Below the pieces are notes generated by a model. The model ran no database searches, was not told the DNA's origin, and saw nothing but the letters and a program-made list of their open reading frames with translations. Of a stretch of 64,000 nt of DNA, positions 25,746-34,890 are shown one piece after another; position 1 is the stretch's first letter, and every line of letters begins with the position of its first letter. The position numbers were made by a program, and so were the translations under genes. Source of the stretch: Dyadobacter linearis (lineage in GTDB: Bacteria; Bacteroidota; Bacteroidia; Cytophagales; Spirosomataceae); the NCBI RefSeq assembly GCF_907165045.1, contig NZ_CAJRAU010000004.1, positions 434,001 to 498,000 of the forward strand. The letters run 5' to 3'.

Positions 25746-27272
25746 ATGAAAAGATTGCTATTGATCACCCTACTCCTGATCCCGGCTGCGCTGCAAGCGG
25801 CTCCGAAATATTGGATTTATCTCAAAAACAAAGACTTAGCATCTTCCCCCGCCGTCTCCCCGCAAACTTTGGCAAGTCGCCAGCAACTCGGACTACCCAT
25901 TTCAGACGAAACTGACCTGCCGATCAATATAGGATACGAGCAAGCTTTAAAAGCGCAGTCTGTTACTATCATTAATAAATCAAAATGGCTGAATGCAGTG
26001 TCTGCGAACCTGACGAGCGAGCAGGCGATGAAAGTGCGGGAGTTGGATTTTGTGCAAGAGGTTATACCGATTGATCCGGGATTTTACGTAGCCAAAACGC
26101 AGCCGATTGAGAAGGCACAAATGGCGCCGGTAATGTCCCAGGTGCAGGCCAGCTTGTTTTTGAAAGAAGGTATTACCGCCAAAGATGTGACAATAGGAGT
26201 GATCGACGCGGGCTTCTATGGAGCTGATTCTTCACTGGCGCTTGCAAAGATTTTTTCTAATAAAAGGATTTTGGGAATCCGGGATTATGTAAAACCGGGC
26301 CGGGCGGGTGAGCTGCTGTTCAGCACGGCGGAGTCATTTTCAGATATGCACGGAACGGAAGTAATGGCAGCTATTGCGGGCGTTGATTTCCAGGATGAAA
26401 TACAGTACGGAATGGCGACCAATGCCAAGTTTTACCTCGCGCGCACCGATTATTCAATGCGTGAATACCGGGGCGAAGAGGATAACTGGATTGCGGCGAT
26501 GGAATGGATGGACAGTCTGGGTGTGCGACTGATTAACACGTCGCTGGGTTATGCCAAAGGTTTTTCGGATCCAAAAGAAAATTATATTCCTTCCCAAATG
26601 GACGGTAAAACGAGCGCAATTACCCGGGCAGCGCAGATCGCTTCTGACAAAAAAGGTATTATGCTGATCGTTTCCGCAGGCAACGAAGGCGATGATAAAA
26701 GCTGGGGGATTGTTTCTGCTCCGGCCGATGCAAAAGGTGTATTGTCAGTAGGCGCTACGAATGGAAAGCTCTGGAACAGAATAGGGTACAGCAGTGTAGG
26801 TCCTGAGTTTTTGTCTTATGTAAAACCAAATGTGTCCTGCTTTTCCTTGTACGGTACTTCACTTTCGGCGCCGGTGATCACTGGTTTTGCGGCTTGCCTG
26901 TTGCAGGCTAACCCCAAACTTACCAACAAAGAGCTGATCTCGCTGATTGAAAAGTCTTCGCATTTATATCCCTACGGAAACAATTTTGTCGGCTATGGTG
27001 TGCCGCAGGCTTCCCGCGCGCTGGCATTGGCCAAAGCGCCTTATCTGCCGGATAGTGGAAAATTAGTGAGGGCAAAAGGTAGGTCAATCGATATTGAAGT
27101 TGCCAGTGCGGAGCCGGTAGTTGCTATTTACCGGAAAAAGAATGAAAAGGATGTGCTATCGCAGCAAGTTGCAAAGGTACAGAATGGTAAAATTTCGCTG
27201 AAACGTCAAAGCGGCGAGCATTTCACGACGATTGATCTCCAAAACAGTGTCATTGAAGTAGCATGGGATTAA
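25746..27272 (+). CDS. secreted subtilisin-like serine peptidase (S8)
   Basis: 508 residues. Signal peptide MKRLLLITLLLIPAALQAAP, cut near residue 19. A propeptide-like region (about 20-115) precedes the catalytic domain, whose triad is D154 (IGVIDAGFYGAD), H202 (DMHGTEVMAAIAG) and S372 (YGTSLSAPVITG); the oxyanion Asn is likely in IVSAGNEGDD. After the domain, from about 430, comes a short beta-rich tail without an obvious type IX sorting motif, so the final location (periplasm, surface or outside) is open. Its stop codon overlaps that of the convergent antiporter gene (TTAA). Confidence 0.91.
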   Translation: MKRLLLITLLLIPAALQAAPKYWIYLKNKDLASSPAVSPQTLASRQQLGLPISDETDLPINIGYEQALKAQSVTIINKSKWLNAVSANLTSEQAMKVRELDFVQEVIPIDPGFYVAKTQPIEKAQMAPVMSQVQASLFLKEGITAKDVTIGVIDAGFYGADSSLALAKIFSNKRILGIRDYVKPGRAGELLFSTAESFSDMHGTEVMAAIAGVDFQDEIQYGMATNAKFYLARTDYSMREYRGEEDNWIAAMEWMDSLGVRLINTSLGYAKGFSDPKENYIPSQMDGKTSAITRAAQIASDKKGIMLIVSAGNEGDDKSWGIVSAPADAKGVLSVGATNGKLWNRIGYSSVGPEFLSYVKPNVSCFSLYGTSLSAPVITGFAACLLQANPKLTNKELISLIEKSSHLYPYGNNFVGYGVPQASRALALAKAPYLPDSGKLVRAKGRSIDIEVASAEPVVAIYRKKNEKDVLSQQVAKVQNGKISLKRQSGEHFTTIDLQNSVIEVAWD

Positions 27273-28864
27273 GGTGACCTGCGGAGTCTTGCTTCTTCCA
27301 GATCCAGTTCCCTTTCTTTATTTTTGATCAATTCATCTGCGCAGGCCCTTTCCCTGCGCAGTTTTGTTATCTCCCCACGCTTCACATCAATAATCTCTAA
27401 AAGCATCGTGCGGTACTTCCTGACCGTGCTTTTGGCGGAATCGCTATCGGTATGCAGAAATTTAGAATCTGCCATTTCGATGATCTTTTCATAACGTTCT
27501 TTTAATAGTCGGAAGGGTTCGAAATCAGCGATTTCACCGTCGTAGTTAGATTTCATATAGTCAAGGCTGACAGTCGCCAATCTTGAATTCATCATCGCAT
27601 TCTGTTCCTCCATATTCTCCCCGTCGTCCTCGATTTTAAGCCATTTAATAATAAAAGGAAGACTTAAACCCTGCAAAACGAGCGTAAACAGGATTACTAC
27701 AAATGTGATGAACAGGAATAGGTCGCGGTGCGGAAATGTGCCGCCGTTGACAGTTAAGGGGACAGCCAATGCAGATGCGAGCGAAACTACCCCACGCATT
27801 CCACTCCAGGCTACAATGAACACAGGTTGCCAGCCGGGCCTTCTTTCTTTTTCGCGAATGGATTTAAATAAAACCCTTGGAATATAGGTACTTGGGAATA
27901 CCCAGATAATACGGATCAGGATCGTAACCACACTGATGATGACCGCATAAGAGATCACTTCGCTCACTGTGTACGCGCCAAGACCAAGCATTACTTCGGG
28001 CAACTCCAACCCGATCATGATGAACACAATACCATTTAAAAGGAATATCACTGTTTCCCAAACGTAGTTGGTTTGCATTCTTGACTGGTAGCTGAACAGC
28101 TCATGCGCCCGGAAGCTCAGGAACAATCCGCCACTTACCACAGCCAGTACGCCGGAATAATGGTAATGTTCGGCGGCGATGTACATTAGGTAAGGCGAAA
28201 TGAATGTAAGCGCCGTATCGATGCTGGGTGTAGTTGGGAAAAAGCGGTGGACTACGTACAACACGTGCGCAATCGCGAGTCCGATCAGGATACCCATAAT
28301 TGCCACCAGCAGAAAATCCACGCCGGCTTTCCATAGTGTAAACTGGCCCGTGGCAACGGTGGCGAGCGCAACGCGGAAAACGATAAGCGAGGAAGCGTCG
28401 TTAACCAGACTTTCACCTTCCAGGATCGTAACCACGCGTTTTGGTACTTTCAAACCTTGTAAGACAGAGGTAGCCGCAACTGCGTCGGGCGGGGAAATGA
28501 TACCGCCTAATACAAATCCCATTGCGAGCGTAAACCCCGGGATTAATGCATGTGAAAGATAAGCGACCGCAGTAGCAGTGAAAACGACCAGACCGATCGA
28601 AAGGAGCGAGATCGGTCGCTTGGCTTCCCAGAAATCTTTCCACGAAGTATTCCAGGCGGCACTGTATAAAAGGGGAGGCAGGAAGATCAGGAAAACCCAG
28701 TCAGGAGCGAGTTTCAAAACGGGCATTCCAGGAATGAAACTGATTAACAGACCGGCAATTACAAGAAATATCGGGTAAGAAACGCCAATTTTTTGGCTCA
28801 CCATCGTGAGCATTGCAACTACAAAAAGAAGAGAAATTATAAGGAGTAAATTTTCCTGGACCAT
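27269..28864 (-). CDS. Na+/H+ antiporter, CPA1 family
   Basis: 531 residues: about 12 membrane helices followed by a cytoplasmic tail of roughly 130 charged residues (from about 400). Family motifs include FLPPLLYSAAWNTSWKDF, GGIISPPDAVAATSVL (helix with the conserved Asp), ILEGESLVNDASSLIVFRVAL (the ND ion-binding pair) and AWSGMRGVVSLASALAVPL. It exchanges protons for sodium (or potassium) across the inner membrane for pH and salt balance. The tail, with a C-terminal heptad-like Glu/Arg region, is probably regulatory. Tail-to-tail overlap of 4 bases with the subtilase gene. Confidence 0.92.
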   Translation of the reverse strand: MVQENLLLIISLLFVVAMLTMVSQKIGVSYPIFLVIAGLLISFIPGMPVLKLAPDWVFLIFLPPLLYSAAWNTSWKDFWEAKRPISLLSIGLVVFTATAVAYLSHALIPGFTLAMGFVLGGIISPPDAVAATSVLQGLKVPKRVVTILEGESLVNDASSLIVFRVALATVATGQFTLWKAGVDFLLVAIMGILIGLAIAHVLYVVHRFFPTTPSIDTALTFISPYLMYIAAEHYHYSGVLAVVSGGLFLSFRAHELFSYQSRMQTNYVWETVIFLLNGIVFIMIGLELPEVMLGLGAYTVSEVISYAVIISVVTILIRIIWVFPSTYIPRVLFKSIREKERRPGWQPVFIVAWSGMRGVVSLASALAVPLTVNGGTFPHRDLFLFITFVVILFTLVLQGLSLPFIIKWLKIEDDGENMEEQNAMMNSRLATVSLDYMKSNYDGEIADFEPFRLLKERYEKIIEMADSKFLHTDSDSAKSTVRKYRTMLLEIIDVKRGEITKLRRERACADELIKNKERELDLEEARLRRSP

Positions 28865-29087
28865 ATTAAGATATAGAGATTCGGGCGTATAAAAGTATAT
28901 AATAACGTTGATTTACATATTTAAACTTTTGTGTGTGGTCGAACACGCATTGGGAAATTTTGGTTTTACATTAGCAAAAAAATAACAGATTTGTTTATCT
29001 TTATTGCCTTGATATATGTTGAATCAGTGGCAGTATACTTAAAAAGTCTAAATTTTCGGTAATTCTATCACCTAATCCCTAATAACA

Positions 29088-30377
29088 ATGAGTACTTCTC
29101 GAAGAGATGTCCTGAAAATGGCGAGCATGGCGCTGGCGGGTAGCACACTACCAACTATTGCCATTTTAAATCCTAACCGCGCGTTTGCGGGTGTGAATGC
29201 AGAAACGCTGAAAATTGGTTTGATCGGTTGTGGCGGACGTGGATCTGGCGCTGCAAATCAGGCTTTGAAAGCTGATCCGAACGTAGTTCTTCACGCTGTT
29301 GGAGATATTTTTAAAGATAAAATGGATTCTTCACTTGCCAACCTGACCAAAATTCACGGTCCGAAAGTGAAGGTAGAAGAAGGCAACAAATTTATCGGAT
29401 TTGATGCATATAAAAAGGTTTTGGAATCTGGTGTGGATGTAGTGCTTCTTGCAACTCCTCCTCATTTCCGTCCGGAGCATTTGACAGCGGCTATCAATGC
29501 AGGCAAGCACGTATTCTGCGAAAAACCGGTGGCAGTAGACGCGCCGGGTGTTCGTAAAGTTCTTGACGCAGCTAAATTGGCGAAACAGAAAAATGTTTCG
29601 TTGATGTCAGGCTTCTGCTGGCGCTACCACGAGCCAAAGCGTGCGAGCTTTGGGAAAATCCTCGACGGCGCGGTAGGTGATATTTCTGCTATTTACAATA
29701 CTTACGATACAGGTACATTATGGTCTTTCCCACGCGTACAAGGCTGGACAGACGCGGAATATGTACTGCGTAACTGGACTTACTATACCTGGCTTGCGGG
29801 TGACCATATTGTAGAACAGGCTGTGCACAGTATCGATATGATGTCGTGGGCAATGGGTGGAAAACTGCCGGTCTCTGCGGTAGGTACAGGCGGTCGCCAG
29901 GTGCGGACTGACTCTCTGTTCGGTAACATCTTCGACCACTTTTCAGTAGTTTACGATTATGACAATGGTGTGAAAGGGTTCCACCATTCAAGACAACAGG
30001 CTAACTGCGAAAACAGCTACCTCGTTGAAACGATCGGAACGAAAGGCCGCGCGATGGTGAACTGTGCACGTAACGTACACGAAATCACAGGAGCAAATCC
30101 GTGGAAATATGAAGGTGCACAGAACGATATGTATCAGACTGAGCATAATGAATTGTTCGCATCTATCAGAAGCGGCAAACTGATCAACGACGGCGAGTTC
30201 ATGGCGCACAGCACATTGATCGCTATCATGGGAAGAATGGCTTCCTACACTGGCAAGCGTGTTACCTGGGACGAAGCGATGAACTCATCTGAAAAGCTGG
30301 GTCCTGACACTTACAGCTTTGATATGAAACCTCCGGTAGTTGAGGTAGCAAAACCAGGTATCACTGCATTCTCCTGA
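29088..30377 (+). CDS. Tat-exported Gfo/Idh/MocA family oxidoreductase
   Basis: 429 residues. It starts with a twin-arginine signal, SRRDVLKMASMALAGS, cut near residue 34 (AFA). The NAD(P)-binding Rossmann motif is LIGCGGRGSGAANQAL, and EKPVAVDAPGVRKVL carries the family EKP motif; the C-terminal domain has the usual TYYTWLAGDHIVEQAVHSID substrate region. Substrates are typically sugars or cyclitols oxidised or reduced at a secondary alcohol. It is followed five bases on by a Tat-type TIM-barrel epimerase gene; the pair suggests periplasmic sugar or 3-keto-sugar processing. The 220-base gap upstream shows no clear promoter consensus. Confidence 0.9.
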   Translation: MSTSRRDVLKMASMALAGSTLPTIAILNPNRAFAGVNAETLKIGLIGCGGRGSGAANQALKADPNVVLHAVGDIFKDKMDSSLANLTKIHGPKVKVEEGNKFIGFDAYKKVLESGVDVVLLATPPHFRPEHLTAAINAGKHVFCEKPVAVDAPGVRKVLDAAKLAKQKNVSLMSGFCWRYHEPKRASFGKILDGAVGDISAIYNTYDTGTLWSFPRVQGWTDAEYVLRNWTYYTWLAGDHIVEQAVHSIDMMSWAMGGKLPVSAVGTGGRQVRTDSLFGNIFDHFSVVYDYDNGVKGFHHSRQQANCENSYLVETIGTKGRAMVNCARNVHEITGANPWKYEGAQNDMYQTEHNELFASIRSGKLINDGEFMAHSTLIAIMGRMASYTGKRVTWDEAMNSSEKLGPDTYSFDMKPPVVEVAKPGITAFS

Positions 30378-30382
30378 TCTCC

Positions 30383-31294
30383 ATGCAGCGTAGAGAATTT
30401 ATAAAAAGTGCGGCCATAGCAACATCAGCTATGGCCGTTACTTCATCTGTGGTGTCCGGTGCGACATTGCAGACTGCACCTTTGGCCAAACCAATGATCA
30501 AGAAAAGCTTGAAATGGGGTATGGTTAAGGAAGATTTGTCGGTGATGGACAAATTCAAACTGCTGAAAGACCTTGGTTACGACGGCGTGGAGCTTGACTC
30601 TCCCGACGACAAGATCACGATGAAGGAGATCCTGGAAGCCCGAGACAAAACGGGACTGGAACTCCCGGGAACGGTTAATTCCATGCATTGGAAACTGCCC
30701 CTTTCGGATCCGGATCCTAAAAAGCGGGAGGAATGTGTGAAGTCGATTGAAAAGGCGTTGATCGATACCAAAGCAATGGGCGGCACCACGGTACTGGTCG
30801 TGCCGGGTGTTGTGAATGCAACTACCACTTATGCAGAAGCTTACGAGCGCTCCCAAAAAGAAATCAGAAAGCTGCTTCCGGTAGCTGAAAAGACGGGCGT
30901 GAAAATCGCATTTGAAAACGTTTGGAACCAGTTCCTGATCAGTCCGCTCGAAGCTGCGCGCTTCGTGGACGAATTCAAGCACCCGATGGTAGGCTGGTAT
31001 TTCGACGTGGGCAATGTGCTGCGTTACGGCTGGCCGGTTTCATGGATCGAGGCGCTCGACAAGCGCATATTGAAGCTAGATCTGAAAGAATTCAGTTTCA
31101 AGAAACAAAATGACCTCGGTCTCTGGAAAGGCTTCGACGTGGAATTCATGGAAGGCGACTGCAACTGGGCCGAAGTGAACAAAGCACTGACCAAGATCGG
31201 TTACTCAGGCTGGGCATCCGCAGAAGTTTCCGGCGGCGACCGGAAGCGTTTGCTGACGATCCGCGAGAAAATGGATGAAGTTTTCAAAGCTTGA
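30383..31294 (+). CDS. exported sugar phosphate isomerase/epimerase-like TIM barrel
   Basis: 303 residues. The N-terminus MQRREFIKSAAIATSAMAVT is a Tat-type signal with RR at positions 3-4. The mature part is a xylose-isomerase-like barrel: LLKDLGYDGVELDSPDD, GTTVLVVPGVVN, VKIAFENVWNQFLISP, VGWYFDVGNVLRYG and LKLDLKEFSF, with the Glu, Asp and His/Asn residues of a divalent metal site, ending SGWASAEVSGGD. The gene is five bases after the Gfo/Idh gene and ends at a strong terminator, so this is a two-gene operon. Exact substrate unknown. Confidence 0.88.
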   Translation: MQRREFIKSAAIATSAMAVTSSVVSGATLQTAPLAKPMIKKSLKWGMVKEDLSVMDKFKLLKDLGYDGVELDSPDDKITMKEILEARDKTGLELPGTVNSMHWKLPLSDPDPKKREECVKSIEKALIDTKAMGGTTVLVVPGVVNATTTYAEAYERSQKEIRKLLPVAEKTGVKIAFENVWNQFLISPLEAARFVDEFKHPMVGWYFDVGNVLRYGWPVSWIEALDKRILKLDLKEFSFKKQNDLGLWKGFDVEFMEGDCNWAEVNKALTKIGYSGWASAEVSGGDRKRLLTIREKMDEVFKA

Positions 31295-31320
31295 TTTACA
31301 GATATTACTAATAGTATATT

Positions 31321-31347
31321 AGCCCGGAATATTCCGGGCTTTTTTTG
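31321..31347 (+). terminator. Rho-independent terminator of the oxidoreductase/isomerase operon
   Basis: A 20-bp perfect palindrome, AGCCCGGAAT followed by ATTCCGGGCT (31321-31340), runs into seven further T residues. It lies 27 bases after the isomerase stop codon. Confidence 0.93.
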
Positions 31348-31442
31348 TTTGTTTCTGAATACAAAAGTTAAGGTTTGTAGTATAAAAAAGCGGTGCAAAA
31401 TTTTCATCTTGCATCGTTAAACCTTACCTCACACTATCATAA

Positions 31443-32024
31443 ATGTACCCTGAATTCTTATCTCCCATCAAGGGCGTTCTGCCCATCAGCGATCAGGTTT
31501 TTACGCAATTTTCGCTTCGTTTAAAACTTCTGAAAGTTCAGAAAGGACAACTTTTGTTATCAGATGAAGAGATCTGTGATAAGTTATGGTTTGTAAAAGC
31601 CGGACTTGTCAGAGGTTACCAGTTGACCGATGATGGTTTCGGCAACTCTATCGAGTCAACGGAGTGGTTTGCTAAGGAGCTTGATTTCATTTATTCGGCC
31701 GACAGTTTCATCAATCAGGTTCCGGCCGGGGAATGCATTGAGGCATTGGAATGCTGTACCCTTATTTACATTACCCGCACAGACCTGTACCAACTTTACG
31801 CCAACCACCCCGAGATCTGCTGTTTTGGCAGGATCATTGCCGAGCGATCCTGGCAGGCGCACAAGGAATTGCTGCGCGATATGCGCCTGCTATCGGCCTC
31901 ACAAAAGCTCGAAGCGTTCCGGCAGCGTTCAAAAGACCTCTTCAACCGCGTCCCCCAAAAGCATATCGCCTCCTATCTCGGCATTTCCGAAAACTACGTC
32001 AGCAAGCTCCGGGCAAAGCGCTGA
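31443..32024 (+). CDS. Crp/Fnr family transcriptional regulator
   Basis: 193 residues. An N-terminal cyclic-nucleotide-binding-type beta barrel (about 20-120: LKVQKGQLLLSDEEICDKLWFV, VRGYQL, FINQVPAGECIEALE) is followed by a long helix and a C-terminal helix-turn-helix, KHIASYLGISENYVSKLRAKR. This is the small Crp/Fnr-like group common in Bacteroidota. The barrel lacks an obvious cAMP phosphate-binding RPEG-like loop, so its ligand is unknown. The downstream gap contains a TTGCATT inverted repeat that is a candidate binding site. Confidence 0.87.
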   Translation: MYPEFLSPIKGVLPISDQVFTQFSLRLKLLKVQKGQLLLSDEEICDKLWFVKAGLVRGYQLTDDGFGNSIESTEWFAKELDFIYSADSFINQVPAGECIEALECCTLIYITRTDLYQLYANHPEICCFGRIIAERSWQAHKELLRDMRLLSASQKLEAFRQRSKDLFNRVPQKHIASYLGISENYVSKLRAKR

Positions 32025-32090
32025 TTTTCTGGGTTTTTGCAGGTTGAAAGCTGGGTTTTTGTAGGATATCGACTGATCAATTATTGGTTG

Positions 32091-32116
32091 ATTTGCATTA
32101 TCAACTTAATGCAAAT
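32091..32116. promoter_or_regulatory. 10-bp perfect inverted repeat, candidate operator
   Basis: ATTTGCATTA (32091-32100) and TAATGCAAAT (32107-32116) are exact complements around six bases (TCAACT). The N6 spacing suits a dimeric Crp/Fnr-type regulator such as the one encoded just upstream. It ends six bases before the start codon at 32123. A related palindrome lies at 34812-34826. Confidence 0.5.
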
Positions 32117-32122
32117 TAATCC

Positions 32123-32773
32123 ATGAAAAAAACACTTCTTCTCGCATTCTTGACGATCTGCTGGTTGGGGCCCAACGCTTTCGGTCAGCAAACGACAAAG
32201 CCGCCAGAGAAAGCGGGCGATGCGAAACTGCCTTTCAAATGGGATCTAACGCTCCATTTAGTCCCTCACCTTTTGAATGGACACGTGGGATTTATGGTCA
32301 GATACTCGCCTAACCAAAAGGGAGCATTCAGGATGGCTATTGACAATATTGAGTTCGGAAAAATAAGGGTCACCCAGTACACCGGCACCATAGATGGTCC
32401 TCGCCTGGATACAGTTCTTGTCGCAAATATAAAATATGGCTATGGTCAGCAGCGGATAGGTTATGAAGTTCATTTCAATTCAGACCGGCACCAATTGTAT
32501 TCTGGGGTGGATCTTGGTTTCGCATATAACTATGAAAGACACAACCCTGGCCTCGCCTATTCGGCCAGAAAATATAAATTTTCTGCACATCCATTCGTGG
32601 GCGTAAAGTATAGATTACTCAATCGCCTTTCTCTTTCGGCCGAACTGGGGGGCGCATTGAAATACAAACGCCATAGTCTGATCGCCCATAATAGAGATAT
32701 TATCTCAAAGGATGAGCTGTGGGCATTTACAATGGATTCAATTCACTTGCTAAACATTTCGTATCACTTTTAA
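32123..32773 (+). CDS. secreted or outer-membrane protein of unknown function
   Basis: 216 residues with a clear signal peptide (MKKTLLLAFLTICWLGPNAFG, cut before QQTTK). The mature part alternates hydrophobic and polar residues with many aromatics (GHVGFMVRYSP, YGYGQQRIGYEVHF, LYSGVDLGFAYNYER, FVGVKYRLLNRLSLSAELG) and ends in HLLNISYHF, a C-terminal aromatic. This is the look of a small eight-stranded outer-membrane beta barrel, which is inference. No family was recognised. It follows the Crp/Fnr regulator and precedes a type IX-secreted protein gene by 11 bases. Confidence 0.7.
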   Translation: MKKTLLLAFLTICWLGPNAFGQQTTKPPEKAGDAKLPFKWDLTLHLVPHLLNGHVGFMVRYSPNQKGAFRMAIDNIEFGKIRVTQYTGTIDGPRLDTVLVANIKYGYGQQRIGYEVHFNSDRHQLYSGVDLGFAYNYERHNPGLAYSARKYKFSAHPFVGVKYRLLNRLSLSAELGGALKYKRHSLIAHNRDIISKDELWAFTMDSIHLLNISYHF

Positions 32774-32784
32774 CAACTACAATT

Positions 32785-34254
32785 ATGAGCGCTTTATCAC
32801 TTGCTAAGATCCTGCTTGTCAGCAGTTGTGTTTTTTTTCAGACAGTTGTTATGGGGCAAACTGTCAATATTAATTGCGGTCCAAATGGCTGCAATAGTGC
32901 ATTGCCTGATCAAACAGCGTATAATTATGTCGCCAAAATTTCTAGTTTTGGAAATTGTAGCACGGGTGATTTTTGCAAGTTTAAGTGGGAGGTAACGAAC
33001 GGAACTATCACTCAAACTAATTCAAGTACCTATGAGGGTGACGGATACATAGCTATTGATGTAAAGTGGCACAATGTGAATGGCAATGGCATAATCAAAG
33101 TAACAACTGCTAAGCCAGCAAGTACCGATGATAAATGCGAGACTTGCCCAGTAGGTTTGACGGTGACAAAAACGATCCCGATCAAATACCTCGGCACACC
33201 TGGCAATATCAAAATCAATGGCGTCGCCTATACAGGAAGTCACCAGTTCAGCTGCGGTACTGCGCCGATTACGGTTTCCGTAACCCCGGCCACTAATGCT
33301 ACAAATTATGCCTGGACTTGTCCGGCAGGCTGGGTTAAAAGTGGTAGTGGAGCTTCAATTACGTTAACGCCCACCAAAAATACTGGCGGCACCATTAAAG
33401 TTGTTGCTTCGCGCGGCGATGTTTTGAATCTTGAAACAGTCTCGCAACTTACTATCACCAGACCGCTTCCAACCAAACCTGTCATCAATTCGGGAGATAT
33501 CCTGCTTTGCAATCCTAAAACCATTACCGCCTCTGCAATCAATGCCAGCTCCTATAATTGGGTAACAACAGGAGGGATTACTGCTAATTCCGGGAATACC
33601 AATACGGCTCAAATCACTGGGGTATCCAGCGGAACTGTGAAGGTATCAGCGACGTCTGCTGTATGCGGGGTTACTTCGGCTTTTAGTAACACGATCAATG
33701 TAAAACGTAGCGCGCCACTTGCGGCAGCATTGCTGGTAACTGAAAATGGCGGCGGCTCGCCGGATTTTATGTGTAATGGATCCGGCGTTTCGCTTCATGC
33801 GGAAACTGCCGAGCCCGGTACAATTTTCAGTTCCTGGGTGAGCAGCGATCCGGCTAATACGATTCTGAATTTCAATGGCGGCTCGGCCTATTTCAATTCG
33901 TACGTAAACAGTTGCTATGGTGTGACTGTCGTTGCCAGCAACTGCTTTGGTTCTGTGCAAAAAGGCATTACTATCTGTGTTGATAATTGCATTAAGCCAA
34001 CGCCTACTCCTGACATTTATCCGAACCCGGCCAGCGACTACATTGATATTGCATTGGACGAGCGTGACTCGGTTGAAATTCCTGAGCGTATTAAAATAGT
34101 CAGCGAAGTCGGATCCAGGGAGCTGAAATCTGTAAATGTAGTAACCGACGGAATGCTACGGCTCAACGTATCTGATTTGCCGCGCGGCGTTTATCAGGTC
34201 TTATTTATTTACAGGAACATCGAATCAAAAAATGCCCGTATTGTATTAGAGTAG
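32785..34254 (+). CDS. type IX-secreted surface protein with PKD/Ig-like repeats
   Basis: 489 residues from the ATG at 32785, which gives a proper signal peptide (LAKILLVSSCVFFQTVVMGQ). The body holds several repeated PKD/Ig-like units: CGTAPITVSVTPATNATNYAW, then LCNPKTITASAINASSYNWV, then MCNGSGVSLHAETAEPGTIF, each beginning with a Cys-containing strand. The last 80 residues are a type A Por sorting domain (PDIYPNPASDYIDIALDE to LPRGVYQVLFIYRN). Expected to be exported by the type IX system and anchored or released at the surface. It follows the preceding gene after 11 bases. The ligand or role is unknown. Confidence 0.85.
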   Translation: MSALSLAKILLVSSCVFFQTVVMGQTVNINCGPNGCNSALPDQTAYNYVAKISSFGNCSTGDFCKFKWEVTNGTITQTNSSTYEGDGYIAIDVKWHNVNGNGIIKVTTAKPASTDDKCETCPVGLTVTKTIPIKYLGTPGNIKINGVAYTGSHQFSCGTAPITVSVTPATNATNYAWTCPAGWVKSGSGASITLTPTKNTGGTIKVVASRGDVLNLETVSQLTITRPLPTKPVINSGDILLCNPKTITASAINASSYNWVTTGGITANSGNTNTAQITGVSSGTVKVSATSAVCGVTSAFSNTINVKRSAPLAAALLVTENGGGSPDFMCNGSGVSLHAETAEPGTIFSSWVSSDPANTILNFNGGSAYFNSYVNSCYGVTVVASNCFGSVQKGITICVDNCIKPTPTPDIYPNPASDYIDIALDERDSVEIPERIKIVSEVGSRELKSVNVVTDGMLRLNVSDLPRGVYQVLFIYRNIESKNARIVLE

Positions 34255-34287
34255 CGATCAGGAAATCAGCAAAACCCAACGTTTCCA

Positions 34288-34755
34288 TTATTTCTTTACC
34301 TTATAGCGCGTTCGCGCGTAGTGCCGGATCGTTGAGATTTTCAGTTGTCCGTCCTCGATCTTGACCAGCTTATATTCCTTGAATTCTCCTTTTTTATCCA
34401 GAAAACCAATAATGCAGGATTGCTCTTCCTTTCCTTTCTGAATTTCCACTTTCGGCTCAATACCAAAATTCGGTATCTTCAATGCATCTTCCGCTTCCAG
34501 TTCCTTATACTTCATTTTGATCAGGTAATCGAAGGTAGATTTGGTTTCGTACACTTCTACTGAAAACCGCCAGTCGTTTAAAGGATCCTTTACTTTCTCG
34601 CTGAAACTCGCCACCGGGCCGGTTTCCACTTCATTTCTTTCCAGCGCAATCGTGTCATTTACAACTATGTTCGATTGATCGCCCGTGTCATTTGCATCAT
34701 TTTGCCCTTTGCATGCGAACAGTATTACCAGGACAAACAGGTAACAATATTTCAT
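34288..34755 (-). CDS. small lipoprotein of unknown function
   Basis: 155 residues. The lipobox is LFAC with Cys at residue 15 after a short hydrophobic signal. The mature region starts with an Asp/Asn-rich linker, then a compact domain with alternating strands (WRFSVEVYETKSTFDYLIKM, CIIGFLDKKGEFKEYKLVKI, QLKISTIRHY). No catalytic motif and no family recognised. It is convergent with the T9SS protein gene and divergent from the nucleoside-recognition gene. Confidence 0.68.
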   Translation of the reverse strand: MKYCYLFVLVILFACKGQNDANDTGDQSNIVVNDTIALERNEVETGPVASFSEKVKDPLNDWRFSVEVYETKSTFDYLIKMKYKELEAEDALKIPNFGIEPKVEIQKGKEEQSCIIGFLDKKGEFKEYKLVKIEDGQLKISTIRHYARTRYKVKK

Positions 34756-34811
34756 TTGAAAGTAAGGTTTGGTTTGAGATCAGTTCCAGCTTTGCAATAT
34801 ACTTTTGTTAT

Positions 34812-34826
34812 TTGCATTAAATGCAA
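34812..34826. promoter_or_regulatory. TTGCATT palindrome between divergent genes
   Basis: TTGCATT-A-AATGCAA is a 15-base perfect palindrome in the 135-base gap between the lipoprotein gene (minus) and the SpmAB-like gene (plus). Its half-site matches that of the inverted repeat at 32091-32116, but the spacing differs (1 versus 8 bases between the TTGCATT half-sites), so a shared regulator is only a suggestion. Confidence 0.35.
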
Positions 34827-34890
34827 TATTTTCCTTCCCGCATTGTAAACAAATCATGATCAATCCTGCTCCCTTTTCCCGATTCAGACT

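Noticed and set aside
32719..32784. Longer start for the T9SS protein overlapping the upstream gene
   Set aside because: The extension is polar and would bury the signal peptide; ATG at 32785 starts the signal properly.
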